Source: Paenibacillus sp. JCM 10914 (GTDB lineage Bacteria > Bacillota > Bacilli > Paenibacillales > Paenibacillaceae). Taken from it: a stretch of 64,000 bases of DNA. This document shows positions 17,120-25,888 of this stretch, in pieces. The DNA lies in contig NZ_BAZR01000004.1 in the NCBI RefSeq assembly GCF_001315105.1, forward strand, positions 62,001 through 126,000, read 5' to 3'. The translations under genes were made by a program, and so were the position numbers. The first letter of the stretch is position 1. Each line of letters opens with the position of its first letter. The notes under the pieces are model-generated. The model searched no databases, had not been told where the DNA came from, and was given only the letters and a program-made list of their open reading frames with translations.

Positions 17120-19567
17120 ATGAAAGTATCAACGGATTGGTTGTCCGATTATATATCACTGGAAGGCGTAGACTCGGAAACGCTGGCAAGCAAGATTACT
17201 TCGGCCGGAATCGAGATCGATGTCATTGAGAAGCGGAATCAGGGGATCAGCAAAGTCGTTGTTGGATACGTCAAGAGTAAAGAGAAGCATCCGGACGCGG
17301 ATAAGCTGAATGTATGTATCGTGGATGCCGGGCAAGAGGAAGACCTTCAGATCGTCTGCGGAGCCAAGAATGTAGATGCAGGACAGAAGGTGCCGGTGGC
17401 TATGGTCGGCGCGAAGCTGCCAGGGGGACTCGATATTAAAAAGGCCAAACTGCGCGGCGTCCTCTCGCAAGGTATGATCTGCTCGGCTAAGGAGCTTGGC
17501 ATTAATGACAAGCTGCTGCCTAAAGAGCTGCAGGAGGGAATTCTCGTGCTGCCGCAAGGTATTGAAGTCGGGCAGCCGATTCTGGATGTGCTCGGCTTGA
17601 ACGACGAGGTATTGGAATTTGACCTTACGCCTAATCGTGCAGATTGTCTGAGCATGTTGGGCGCAGCTTATGAAGTGAGCGCCATTCTCGGACGGGAACT
17701 TACACTGCCCCATCCCGAGAAAGAATTGATGGAGTCGGCGGATTCAGCCGCCGGCCATGTGTCAGTAACGATTGGTGCTCTGGAGCAATGCAGTCACTAT
17801 GCCGCACGTTATATTACTGGCGTGAAGATTGCGCCGTCGCCGCTGTGGATGCAGAATCGCTTGATAGCGGCGGGTGTGCGCCCGATTAATAACATCGTTG
17901 ACATTACGAATTATGTCATGTTGGAATATGGCCAGCCGCTGCATGCATTTGATGCGGATCAGTTGCAGGATGGATCTGTTCACGTGCGTTTGGCCGAAGC
18001 CGGAGAGATTATGGTGACGCTGGACGGACAGGAGCGCAAGTTGGAGCCTCATATGTTGGTTATTACGTCAGGCGGGAAGCCTGTAGCATTGGCGGGAGTT
18101 ATGGGTGGATTGGATTCCGAAGTAACCGAGGGCACGGTGAATATTTTCCTCGAGTCTGCCAAGTTCGATGGCGGAACCGTTCGCAAAACATCCCGTCAGT
18201 TGGGACTTCGTTCAGAAGCGAGTTCTCGCTTCGAGAAGGAAGTCGATCCCGCTCGGGTAATTCCTGCACTGAACCGTGCAGCTGCGCTGATAGCGAAGTA
18301 TGCCAGCGGCACCGTGCATCAAGGGGTTGTCGAAGCTGGCAGCGAGCAGACCGAAGGCCCGGTTATCACATTATCGCTGGAGAAGCTTAACCGTTATCTC
18401 GGCACTGAACTGTCTTTACTCGAAGTAAAGACAATTTTCTCCAGACTGCACTTCCAGAGCGGAGACGCGGCTCAAGGTCTGATCGACGTCCAGGTTCCGA
18501 CCCGCCGCGGTGACATTGTGCTGGATGTGGATTTAATTGAAGAAGTTGCGCGCATGTACGGTTACGATAATATTCCCACAACACCTATCGAGGGACCGAC
18601 AACGCCAGGGTCACTGACAAAACCGCAAGCGGTTCGCCGTTCCATTCGCCGCTTGCTTACGCACAGCGGTTTCCAGGAAGTGCTGGGGTATTCGTTCATC
18701 CATCCGAAGCAGACGGAAATGTTCACGTCGCTCGCTGAGGGCAAGGCCGTTAAGCTTGCAATGCCGATGAGCGAAGATCGTAGCGTATTGCGTACAAGTC
18801 TGCTGCCACAGCTGCTTGATATCGCCGTCTATAACGACAATCGCAAGCAGTCGGATTTAGCGTTGTTCGAGATCGGCAATCTGTTCCACACGCAGGAGGA
18901 GACCTTGACCAAGCAGCCGCAGGAGCGCCCCGTGCTAGGGTTGCTGTTGTCTGGCCGCAAAGGAATCAAACAATGGAACATCCAGCCGGTGAAGGTCGAT
19001 TTCTTCGATCTCAAAGGCGCTTTGGAGACGGTTGTGGCTTATCTGGGTGTAGACGCAGATCAAATCACGTATGAGGCGAACAGTCCGGCAGGATTCCATC
19101 CGGGACGATCAGCATCGATATATGCCGGGCAAGGGGAAGACAAAAAGCTGCTCGGGGTTATGGGGCAGATTCATCCGAAACAACAGCAAGAGCTGGATCT
19201 GGAAGATACCTACGCTGCCGAGGTGTTGCTGGAGCCGCTCTATGACCTGACCAATGAACGGGTGGTTTATCGCGATTTGCCAAGGTTCCCAGGTATGGAG
19301 CGTGACCTTGCGCTCGTAGTGAACGAAGAAGTAGAGGCGGGTTCTCTGATCCGGGTAATCCAGGAACATGCCGGCGAACTGCTGCAACAAGTACAGGTAT
19401 TTGATGTTTTCACTGGAAGCAAGCTGGGCGAAGGCAAGAAGAGTGTCGCCATCTCGCTTACTTACCGTCATCAGGATCGAACTTTGACAGACGAGGAAGT
19501 AGCTGGTGTCACGGAAAAAGCGCTGGCTGCCCTTGAGCAAACTTTTGGCGCAGAATTAAGAAAATAG
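17120..19567 (+). CDS. pheT: Phenylalanyl-tRNA synthetase beta subunit
   Basis: 815-residue tRNA-binding and editing subunit of PheRS, normal bacterial length. Domains run as follows: N-terminal B1/EMAP-like tRNA-binding fold (VVGYVKSKEKHPDADKL, QIVCGAKNV), the B3/B4 editing region, B5 around residue 400-480, the inactive class II core, and the C-terminal ferredoxin-like anticodon-binding domain (YRDLPRFPGMERDLALVV, SVAISLTYRHQDRTLTDEEV). AAAGGGAAGTG precedes the ATG. It is the second gene of the T-box operon and ends at a strong terminator. Confidence 0.97.
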   Translation: MKVSTDWLSDYISLEGVDSETLASKITSAGIEIDVIEKRNQGISKVVVGYVKSKEKHPDADKLNVCIVDAGQEEDLQIVCGAKNVDAGQKVPVAMVGAKLPGGLDIKKAKLRGVLSQGMICSAKELGINDKLLPKELQEGILVLPQGIEVGQPILDVLGLNDEVLEFDLTPNRADCLSMLGAAYEVSAILGRELTLPHPEKELMESADSAAGHVSVTIGALEQCSHYAARYITGVKIAPSPLWMQNRLIAAGVRPINNIVDITNYVMLEYGQPLHAFDADQLQDGSVHVRLAEAGEIMVTLDGQERKLEPHMLVITSGGKPVALAGVMGGLDSEVTEGTVNIFLESAKFDGGTVRKTSRQLGLRSEASSRFEKEVDPARVIPALNRAAALIAKYASGTVHQGVVEAGSEQTEGPVITLSLEKLNRYLGTELSLLEVKTIFSRLHFQSGDAAQGLIDVQVPTRRGDIVLDVDLIEEVARMYGYDNIPTTPIEGPTTPGSLTKPQAVRRSIRRLLTHSGFQEVLGYSFIHPKQTEMFTSLAEGKAVKLAMPMSEDRSVLRTSLLPQLLDIAVYNDNRKQSDLALFEIGNLFHTQEETLTKQPQERPVLGLLLSGRKGIKQWNIQPVKVDFFDLKGALETVVAYLGVDADQITYEANSPAGFHPGRSASIYAGQGEDKKLLGVMGQIHPKQQQELDLEDTYAAEVLLEPLYDLTNERVVYRDLPRFPGMERDLALVVNEEVEAGSLIRVIQEHAGELLQQVQVFDVFTGSKLGEGKKSVAISLTYRHQDRTLTDEEVAGVTEKALAALEQTFGAELRK

Positions 19568-19578
19568 CAGGAATTGTG

Positions 19579-19628
19579 AAAGCCCGCATCGAATCCATTA
19601 CATCAGAGATTCGAACGCGGGCTTTTTT
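19579..19628 (+). terminator. Terminator of the pheST operon
   Basis: AAAGCCCGC with CGAATC pairs with GATTCG and GCGGGCTTT, then TTTTT. Confidence 0.92.
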
Positions 19629-19825
19629 GTTCTAATTGAAACTAGGATTTGCATCAAGGTACCCGCAGAGTCCATAATTATAGTGACTATACTGTGTTAT
19701 CATATACCAATCTTCGGTCCATTCTCGTTCCATTCGTATAAGAAGGTTTTCTTATATATAATGAAGAGAGATGGAACCCTATCAGACATCATAGAACCTA
19801 CACATAATAGAAGGAGGGCACGACT

Positions 19826-20026
19826 GTGACTACACCGGACCGTCAAAGCGTTACCGTAGATATCTACGGAACTTCTTATAAACTATTAGGCAGCAGCAGC
19901 AACTATACGAGACAGGTAGCCAGCTATGTGGATGATCGGATGCGAAGTATATCCAAGGCTCATGCCCGACTGGATACCCCCCGCATCGCTGTGCTGGCTG
20001 CAGTACATATGGCTGAGGAAGCTTGA
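19826..20026 (+). CDS. zapA: ZapA cell-division protein, N-terminal part (probable frameshift)
   Basis: ZapA binds FtsZ and promotes Z-ring bundling. This 66-residue frame holds the globular ZapA domain (VTVDIYGTSYKLLG, VASYVDDRMRSISKAH, PRIAVLAAVHMAEEA). It ends at TGA exactly where the C-terminal coiled-coil helix should run on. The GTG start follows AAGGAGG. The next frame begins with a TTG overlapping the stop and continues the expected helix as KMQQYQSEAKQL. A single extra base near 20025 (TGG for TG) would join them into one protein of about 620 residues. Confidence 0.8.
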   Translation: MTTPDRQSVTVDIYGTSYKLLGSSSNYTRQVASYVDDRMRSISKAHARLDTPRIAVLAAVHMAEEA

Positions 20027-21690
20027 AGATGCAGCAGTACCAGAGTGAAGCCAAGCAATTATCTTTCGAGCGTAATGAACTGCACACGGAGCTTTCCCGA
20101 ATTCAGGCAGCTCAAGTTGAGCAACAGGAGAGAAGCCGGCAGCACAGTGAAGAGTTGGAGCGCAAGCTGTCCGAGCAGACGACTCTTGCGGAGAAATATC
20201 GGACCGCTCAAGACAATCTCGTAGCCGAAGCTGAGCGTTCCAAGGAACTGCTTCAGAAGGAGTCTGATCGCGTTGCAGAGCTGTTGAAGGACAAACAGCA
20301 GCTGGAGTTACAATTGAAGGAGCAGCGCGAACAACTGGAACGAGGTCACAAGCAGACGCTTGAGGAAACGAAGCGGCGTCATGATGGTCAGATCGGACAG
20401 CTTACAGGAAACCACAAGCAGGAGCTGGAGAAGCTGATCCAGGGGCATCAGTTATCCATTAAGCAGGCAGAAGAGAAATCCACTGCACACATCAAGCAAT
20501 TGGAAGAAACGTATAAGAAAGAGATTCAACTGACAGAGCAGCAGCATGTCGAGACAGCTCAGGAACTGGAGAAACAGCTCTCGGATCAGCGAAGCCGGGG
20601 CGGACAGCTGCAATCCAAGCTGTCTCAAGCAGAGAAGGAGTTGGCTACCACGCGCACGGACTCGGCGAAGTTGAAGGAGGAGTTACAACTCTCCAAGCAG
20701 GCCGGGGAGACGGCGCGCAATGAATTGAAGTCGCTGCGTGCCCAAGCTGAGAGCCTTACGAATGAGCTTCAGACTCGCAAACAGGATTCCGATAAAGCAG
20801 AAGAGGAACGGCGCCGCCTGCAGAAGCTCGTAGTGGATGCGAATCAGAATGCACGTAAACAGCAGGAAGAGCTTCAACGCATCGGGACGGAAATGCAATC
20901 CTGGCGAAACCTTGCGGATCAGCGTAAGGAGGAGACGGGTGAGCTTGAGATGAGAATTGTTGAGTTGATGGAGGCCAATGAGAGTCTGGAAGACGGACTT
21001 AAGACGCTGCAAGATGAGTTCCATGCATTGAAGGATGAGTCTGATCGTGCAGTTGCCGATCGTAAATCTGCACAACAGGAACTGAAGGAGCTACAATTCC
21101 GTTATGACGAGTTGGACCGTGCGGGCAAGGAGGCCAACCTGCGCGAAGAGGAAACCGGCAAGTTGTATGCGATGTTGGAAGAAGAATATGATACTGTTTC
21201 GACTCAGCTCGACGAGCTAAGAAAGACAGCGGCAAGCAGTGAAGCACATGCACGTGAACTTGAGGAGCGGCTGCAGGATGCCGAAGAGCGCGCAGCTGAA
21301 TGGAAGGAACAATACCGTGAATGGATAGCCGAGCGGGAACAGATCGCGGCGGAGAGCCAGAAATTGAAGACTGAGCGCGATGAATGGATCCAGCAGCAAA
21401 GCACTTTGGAAGAAGAGTTGCAATCGTGGCAGCAACAGATCGCGTCGGCTCAGGAGGCGCGCGAGCAATTGGAGGATGAGAAGCAAGAGGCATCACAGAA
21501 GTACGACGAGCTTGGCGAGCAGTATGAACTGGTCATGCACCAGTATCAGTTGTTGCAGGCAGAGCAAGAGCTGAAGGCCGAGCGTTCTGCCCAGCTTGAA
21601 GAGGAACACCGCAAGCTCAAGGATGAATATGCGAAGCTTCAGGTGGAATATAACGAGTGGATTGAACTGATTGAGCAGGACCAGCGCTAA
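20023..21690 (+). CDS. Very long coiled-coil protein, probably the C-terminal extension of ZapA
   Basis: 555 residues, almost all heptad-rich coiled coil in Glu, Lys, Gln, Leu and Ala, with no membrane segment or globular domain that I can see. There are Pro-free stretches hundreds of residues long and repeating LEE/QLE units. It starts at a TTG overlapping the zapA stop (TTGA) with no ribosome site of its own. It therefore depends on coupling, or is really in frame with zapA. A long rod attached to ZapA could tether or space division proteins at the Z ring; that role is inferred. Confidence 0.75.
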   Translation: MKMQQYQSEAKQLSFERNELHTELSRIQAAQVEQQERSRQHSEELERKLSEQTTLAEKYRTAQDNLVAEAERSKELLQKESDRVAELLKDKQQLELQLKEQREQLERGHKQTLEETKRRHDGQIGQLTGNHKQELEKLIQGHQLSIKQAEEKSTAHIKQLEETYKKEIQLTEQQHVETAQELEKQLSDQRSRGGQLQSKLSQAEKELATTRTDSAKLKEELQLSKQAGETARNELKSLRAQAESLTNELQTRKQDSDKAEEERRRLQKLVVDANQNARKQQEELQRIGTEMQSWRNLADQRKEETGELEMRIVELMEANESLEDGLKTLQDEFHALKDESDRAVADRKSAQQELKELQFRYDELDRAGKEANLREEETGKLYAMLEEEYDTVSTQLDELRKTAASSEAHARELEERLQDAEERAAEWKEQYREWIAEREQIAAESQKLKTERDEWIQQQSTLEEELQSWQQQIASAQEAREQLEDEKQEASQKYDELGEQYELVMHQYQLLQAEQELKAERSAQLEEEHRKLKDEYAKLQVEYNEWIELIEQDQR

Positions 21691-21715
21691 ATTCTACCGG
21701 CGTAATCGACCTGAA

Positions 21716-21756
21716 AAAACCTCCGGATCCAGAGGAACTCTGTATCCGGAGGTTTT
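21716..21756. terminator. Bidirectional terminator between the coiled-coil gene and the cupredoxin gene
   Basis: AAAACCTCCGGAT-CAGAG pairs with CTCTG-ATCCGGAGGTTTT. A and T runs on the two sides serve both converging genes. Confidence 0.9.
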
Positions 21757-21773
21757 CATGCTAAGTTAACGTA

Positions 21774-22154
21774 TTATTCTTCGATAATGATCTTCGAGAT
21801 CATCTGACTGTGTCCGGCTCCGCACATGATGGAGCAAGAAACTTCGAATTCCCCTGCCTTGTCGGGGGTAACCACGGTGGTGTTGTTCTTACGGTCCAAC
21901 TGCAGTCCGAGTGCAGGAATCATGATGCCGTGATTGCCTTTCTCGTTCTCATATGTGATTTGAACAGGTACACCCTTCTTCAGGTGATATTCCGCTTGGT
22001 CGAATTCGAAGTCGGTCCCTTTAATGACTAGCTCCGCTTCAGGTGCGACTCCTGTATCGGTAATGCCGGAATTTCCTTGTGGTTCTTCGCCGCCGCAAGC
22101 TGCAAGCACGAAGAGGAGCATACAAGAAATAAGTAGCGCCATGCCTTTTCTCAC
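21774..22154 (-). CDS. CuA-type cupredoxin lipoprotein (cytochrome oxidase subunit II-like)
   Basis: 126 residues, predicted to be anchored outside the membrane. A signal peptide ends in the lipobox LAAC, followed by a Gly/Glu-rich linker and a single cupredoxin fold. The ligand set of a CuA centre is visible: a His in GNHGIMIP and the C-terminal run CSIMCGAGHSQM, supplying two Cys, a His and a Met as in cytochrome oxidase subunit II. The membrane helices of CoxB are missing, and no oxidase subunit I lies nearby. AGGAGAG precedes the GTG start. Electron transfer or copper delivery to an oxidase is inferred. Confidence 0.87.
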   Translation of the reverse strand: MRKGMALLISCMLLFVLAACGGEEPQGNSGITDTGVAPEAELVIKGTDFEFDQAEYHLKKGVPVQITYENEKGNHGIMIPALGLQLDRKNNTTVVTPDKAGEFEVSCSIMCGAGHSQMISKIIIEE

Positions 22155-22285
22155 TATAATCTCTCCTGACTATGAATTAGTTGTGAATGTTAAATATTCC
22201 ATTTCTATCATAGCTCAGTTGAAGCGGATATGCACACGCCTCATTTGAAAAATTAGTGAACATGGGTACTATCTTCCAACATGAA

Positions 22286-22317
22286 CAGACCCTCTGTTGT
22301 TAACAACAGAGGGTCTG
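22286..22317. repeat. Perfect 32-base palindrome
   Basis: CAGACCCTCTGTTGTT is followed immediately by its exact reverse complement, so there is no unpaired loop in the DNA. It lies in the gap between the cupredoxin gene and the stop of the holin-like gene. No T tract follows on either strand, so it is a weak terminator at best. Confidence 0.8.
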
Positions 22318-22326
22318 AATGAGGGG

Positions 22327-22689
22327 TTAATCTCTGTGGCGACTTTTTCCTGCTTCAAACGGTGTGGAGATCGGAATAAACAGATCGATAATTCCGATGA
22401 CCAGCGCAGCGAGCAGAGCCCCTAGAATGGATACGCTAACGCCGCCAACGATGAATTGCGCCAGGTAAATGACAAGCGCACTCACAAGGAAGCCGACGAT
22501 ACCGCGTCCGAACGGAGTAACCTTTTTGCCGAATATCCCCTCTATAGCCCAGCCAAACAGTGCTATGACCAGAGCGAGCAGCAAGGCGCTCCCGAATCCG
22601 CCGACGGAGAATTGGGGAACAATCCAACCGACAACCATAAGTACAAGCGCTGCAACGATGAATCGAACAACATGCCCGAGGAATTGCAT
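22327..22689 (-). CDS. Phage holin 4 family (YvlD-like) membrane protein
   Basis: 120 residues with four hydrophobic helices (FIVAALVLMVVGWIVP, SALLLALVIALFGWAI, GIVGFLVSALVIYLAQF, ILGALLAALVIGIIDLF) and a short charged tail. This matches the Phage_holin_4_2/YvlD family of small membrane proteins found in non-phage contexts. AAGGAGGCAGG precedes the ATG. There are no lysis or phage genes around, so a holin role is unlikely. YvlD-type genes often accompany envelope-stress operons. Confidence 0.8.
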   Translation of the reverse strand: MQFLGHVVRFIVAALVLMVVGWIVPQFSVGGFGSALLLALVIALFGWAIEGIFGKKVTPFGRGIVGFLVSALVIYLAQFIVGGVSVSILGALLAALVIGIIDLFIPISTPFEAGKSRHRD

Positions 22690-22835
22690 GGAACCTGCCT
22701 CCTTCGTGTATAACTGGAATGTTACGCAGAATTTATTATTTCCTCATGACATCAGGTTATGTGTGGAAGGTTTTTGGATTCCATGGTGATTTGGATCGGG
22801 TTTCGTTATAATATAGGCATTGATTGAGAGGAGTT

Positions 22836-25214
22836 GTGAACTTCTTGAACGACAAGATTTTACAAACTTTAGAATACCGGAAAATATTAAATTCATTGGC
22901 ACAATATACACAAACCTCGATGGGAAAAGAGCAAGCGGAAGAACTGAAGCCGCAAACGGACTTGGAACCTGTCAAGGATCTGCTTGCTGCAACCGATCAG
23001 GCTTATACGGTCGACAGATTGAAGGGGAATCCGTCCTTTCGGGGAGTTACGGATATTAACGATGCGCTGAAGCGAGCACGGATTGGCGGCACGCTTAGTC
23101 CGCACGAACTTCTCGCTACCTCCAACACCATTAACGGTTCACGTCGAATTAAGCGATTCATCGCTGGCATCCATGAAGAAGAGAAGATCGATATACTTTT
23201 CAATCTGAGCGATCTGATATCCGAGCAGAAGCCGCTTGAAGATGCGATCCGCATATGTATCGATGACGCGGCAGAGGTGCTGGATTCGGCCAGTGCGGAG
23301 TTGGCCCAGATCAGAAGAGAGCTGCGGGGCGGAGAAGTGCGAATTCGCGAGAAGCTGGAGTCGATGATCAGATCGCAATCGGTGGCCAAAATGCTTCAGG
23401 ATCAATTGATTACGATCAGAGGAGACCGTTTCGTGATTCCCGTCAAAGCGGAATACCGTTCGTATTTCGGAGGGATTGTGCATGATCAGTCTGGCTCTGG
23501 TGCCACGTTGTTTATCGAGCCCGAATCCATCGTAGCCATGAACAACAAGCTAAAGGAGACGCGGATTCGCGAAGAGCGGGAGATTGAAGTGATTCTGCAG
23601 AAGCTGACGGCCAAGGTTGGCGAGGAGGCCGATCTGTTATCGATCGATGTAGATTTGGTTGGACAGCTTGACTTTATGTTTGCCAAAGCGCGTCTGGCTC
23701 ATGTGATGAAGGCCTCGCTGCCTCGCATGAATGACAGAGGATATATCAAACTGCGCAAAGGGCGACATCCGTTGATTCCTGCTGAACAGGTTGTTCCACT
23801 GGATGTGGAGCTTGGCAATTCCTACACGTCGATTATCGTAACGGGCCCTAATACAGGCGGTAAGACGGTAACGCTGAAGACGATTGGCTTACTGAATCTG
23901 ATGGCAATGTCCGGATTATTCGTGCCGGCCGAAGAAGGCAGCCAGATGTGCGTGTTTGATGCGATTTATGCGGATATTGGCGATGAGCAGAGCATTGAAC
24001 AGAGTTTGAGTACCTTCTCCAGTCATATGACGAACATTATCCGGATCTTGAATCAGATGACACCGAAAAGTCTCGTCTTGCTCGATGAGGTTGGAGCCGG
24101 AACGGACCCGGCGGAAGGCTCTGCACTGGCTATAGCGATCTTGGAGCATATTCATCGCATGGGGTGCCGAATGATTGCAACGACGCATTACTCCGAATTG
24201 AAGGCTTATGCGTATGAGCGTAAGGGTGTCATTAATGCGAGCATGGAATTTGATGTGAATACACTGAGTCCTACGTATCGATTGCTTGTCGGGGTTCCGG
24301 GGCGAAGCAATGCCTTTGCCATTGCGGAACGCTTGGGCTTGCCTGGCTCGATCCTGGAGTTCGCACGGGGCGAAGTGAAGGAAGAAGATCAGCGAGTTGA
24401 GCATATGATTGCTTCACTGGAAGAGAATCGACACACCGCTGAAGTAGAACGCGAGAAGGCTGAGCAGGTCCGCAAGGAGATGGAGCAGCTTAGGGAGCGC
24501 CATCAGCAAGAGCTGCAGAAGCTCGAAGAGCAGCGAGACAAGTTGGTCGACAAAGCGAAGAGCGATGCGAAGATCATCGTCGACAAAGCGCGAGGCGAGG
24601 CCGAAGAGATCATCTCCGATCTTCGCAAGCTCGCACAAGAGGAAGGCGCATCCGTCAAAGAACATAAACTGATTGCAGCCCGGAAGCGTCTGGATGAAGC
24701 TGAACCCCAGCAGAGCAGGAAGACGGCAGCTCAGCGGGCGATCAAGCAGCAGCGCAGTATCGAGCCAGGCGATGAGGTACGCGTCTACAGCTTGAACCAG
24801 AAAGGGCATGTCGTTGAGATGGCCGGAAGTAAAGAAGCGGTCGTTCAGCTTGGTATTATGAAGATGAAGGTAGGGCTGAATGATCTGGAGTTGGTGTCCA
24901 GTCCAGCCGAGTCGACCAAACCATCGCCTAAACAGCATGCTACCGTCCTTAAACGAACTCGTGATGCCAATGTTCGGAATGAGCTCGATTTAAGAGGGGC
25001 TAATCTGGAAGAAGCCTTGATTGAGGTTGATCGCTTTCTGGATGAAGCCTTCTTGGGTAACCTGGGTCAGATTTATATCATTCACGGCAAAGGAACCGGC
25101 ATTCTTCGAACCGGAATCCAGGACTATCTACGGAAGCATAAGCATGTAAAGAGCCACCGGTTAGGTAATTATGGCGAAGGTGGAAACGGCGTGACGATTG
25201 CTGAATTGAAATAA
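22836..25214 (+). CDS. mutS2: MutS2 ATPase/endonuclease
   Basis: About 790 residues. It has a MutS core/lever region (residues 1-310), an ABC-type ATPase with Walker A TGPNTGGKTVT and Walker B LVLLDEVGAGTDPAEG, a long coiled coil (residues 510-620), and a C-terminal Smr nuclease domain with LDLRGANLEEAL and IHGKGTGILR. The mismatch-recognition domain of MutS1 is absent. MutS2 suppresses recombination in some bacteria and acts on collided ribosomes in B. subtilis. GTG 22836 or TTG 22845 are the likely starts behind AGAGGAG. In B. subtilis cvpA and polX lie between zapA and mutS2; neither is present here. Confidence 0.95.
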   Translation: MNFLNDKILQTLEYRKILNSLAQYTQTSMGKEQAEELKPQTDLEPVKDLLAATDQAYTVDRLKGNPSFRGVTDINDALKRARIGGTLSPHELLATSNTINGSRRIKRFIAGIHEEEKIDILFNLSDLISEQKPLEDAIRICIDDAAEVLDSASAELAQIRRELRGGEVRIREKLESMIRSQSVAKMLQDQLITIRGDRFVIPVKAEYRSYFGGIVHDQSGSGATLFIEPESIVAMNNKLKETRIREEREIEVILQKLTAKVGEEADLLSIDVDLVGQLDFMFAKARLAHVMKASLPRMNDRGYIKLRKGRHPLIPAEQVVPLDVELGNSYTSIIVTGPNTGGKTVTLKTIGLLNLMAMSGLFVPAEEGSQMCVFDAIYADIGDEQSIEQSLSTFSSHMTNIIRILNQMTPKSLVLLDEVGAGTDPAEGSALAIAILEHIHRMGCRMIATTHYSELKAYAYERKGVINASMEFDVNTLSPTYRLLVGVPGRSNAFAIAERLGLPGSILEFARGEVKEEDQRVEHMIASLEENRHTAEVEREKAEQVRKEMEQLRERHQQELQKLEEQRDKLVDKAKSDAKIIVDKARGEAEEIISDLRKLAQEEGASVKEHKLIAARKRLDEAEPQQSRKTAAQRAIKQQRSIEPGDEVRVYSLNQKGHVVEMAGSKEAVVQLGIMKMKVGLNDLELVSSPAESTKPSPKQHATVLKRTRDANVRNELDLRGANLEEALIEVDRFLDEAFLGNLGQIYIIHGKGTGILRTGIQDYLRKHKHVKSHRLGNYGEGGNGVTIAELK

Positions 25215-25340
25215 ACCATGTTCCATTGAATTTTCAGGAACCGTTCCTTCCGTCTTTCGTATAGAATAACAGCATAGGAATTGAATAAGAGGATGCGCCA
25301 TCGTGGCGTGTCCTCTTCAGACGGGGAGGAACTTATAGTC

Positions 25341-25760
25341 ATGACGGAAGCCATTGATGACTTATTATCGCATCCGGTGGGCTCATTGGCCGGTTATTTC
25401 TCAGTTGCGATTCTGGCGCTTATCGTATATTTGTACTGCTTCGAAATGGTTACGAAATATAACTGCTGGGATGAGATTCGCAAAGGAAACGTGGCGGCAG
25501 CCATGGTAACTGGCGGTAAAATATTTGGAATATGTAATGTGATGCGCTATAGTATAACAGCCAATACCTCGGTTTTTGGCATGCTTAAATGGTCATTTTT
25601 CGGATTCGTTCTGCTGTTAGCGGCCTACTTGCTGCTTGAATTTCTAACGCCGGTGTTCTCGGTCGACGAAGAGATTGGCAAGGATAACCGGGCTGTAGGA
25701 TTAATCGTATTGCTGATTACCGTATCTTTATCTTATATCATTGGAGCTAGCATTACTTAG
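25341..25760 (+). CDS. yshE: DUF350 (YshE-like) membrane protein
   Basis: 139 residues with four predicted helices (YFSVAILALIVYLYCFEM, AAAMVTGGKIFGICNVM, WSFFGFVLLLAAYLLLEFL, VGLIVLLITVSLSYIIG), the DUF350 layout. In B. subtilis yshE also follows mutS2, so this synteny supports the call. ATG 25341 has GGGGAGGAA upstream; the ORF extension to 25281 has none. Function is unknown; the family is small integral membrane proteins. Confidence 0.8.
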   Translation: MTEAIDDLLSHPVGSLAGYFSVAILALIVYLYCFEMVTKYNCWDEIRKGNVAAAMVTGGKIFGICNVMRYSITANTSVFGMLKWSFFGFVLLLAAYLLLEFLTPVFSVDEEIGKDNRAVGLIVLLITVSLSYIIGASIT

Positions 25761-25782
25761 ACGTCTGCGGGAGGATAAGACA

Positions 25783-25863
25783 ATGAAGTATTTACCGCGC
25801 ATTTTGTTTGCGGCCGCTTTGATTTTTTTCGTAGCTGGCATTATATTCATGATGTCGCAATAA
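25783..25863 (+). CDS. 26-residue single-pass membrane peptide
   Basis: Encodes a basic start (MKYLPR) and one hydrophobic helix (ILFAAALIFFVAGIIFMM) ending SQ. GGGAGG lies 8-9 bases before the ATG. It sits between yshE and the zinc-ribbon gene with short gaps on both sides, which fits an operon member. Homology cannot be judged at this length; the ribosome site and spacing are the support. Confidence 0.65.
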   Translation: MKYLPRILFAAALIFFVAGIIFMMSQ

Positions 25864-25888
25864 GAACGCTTGAAAGGAAGGATAACAT

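Noticed and set aside
22327..22689. Prophage remnant, because of the holin-family protein
   Set aside because: No other phage genes or attachment sites nearby; the family is common in ordinary chromosomal loci.
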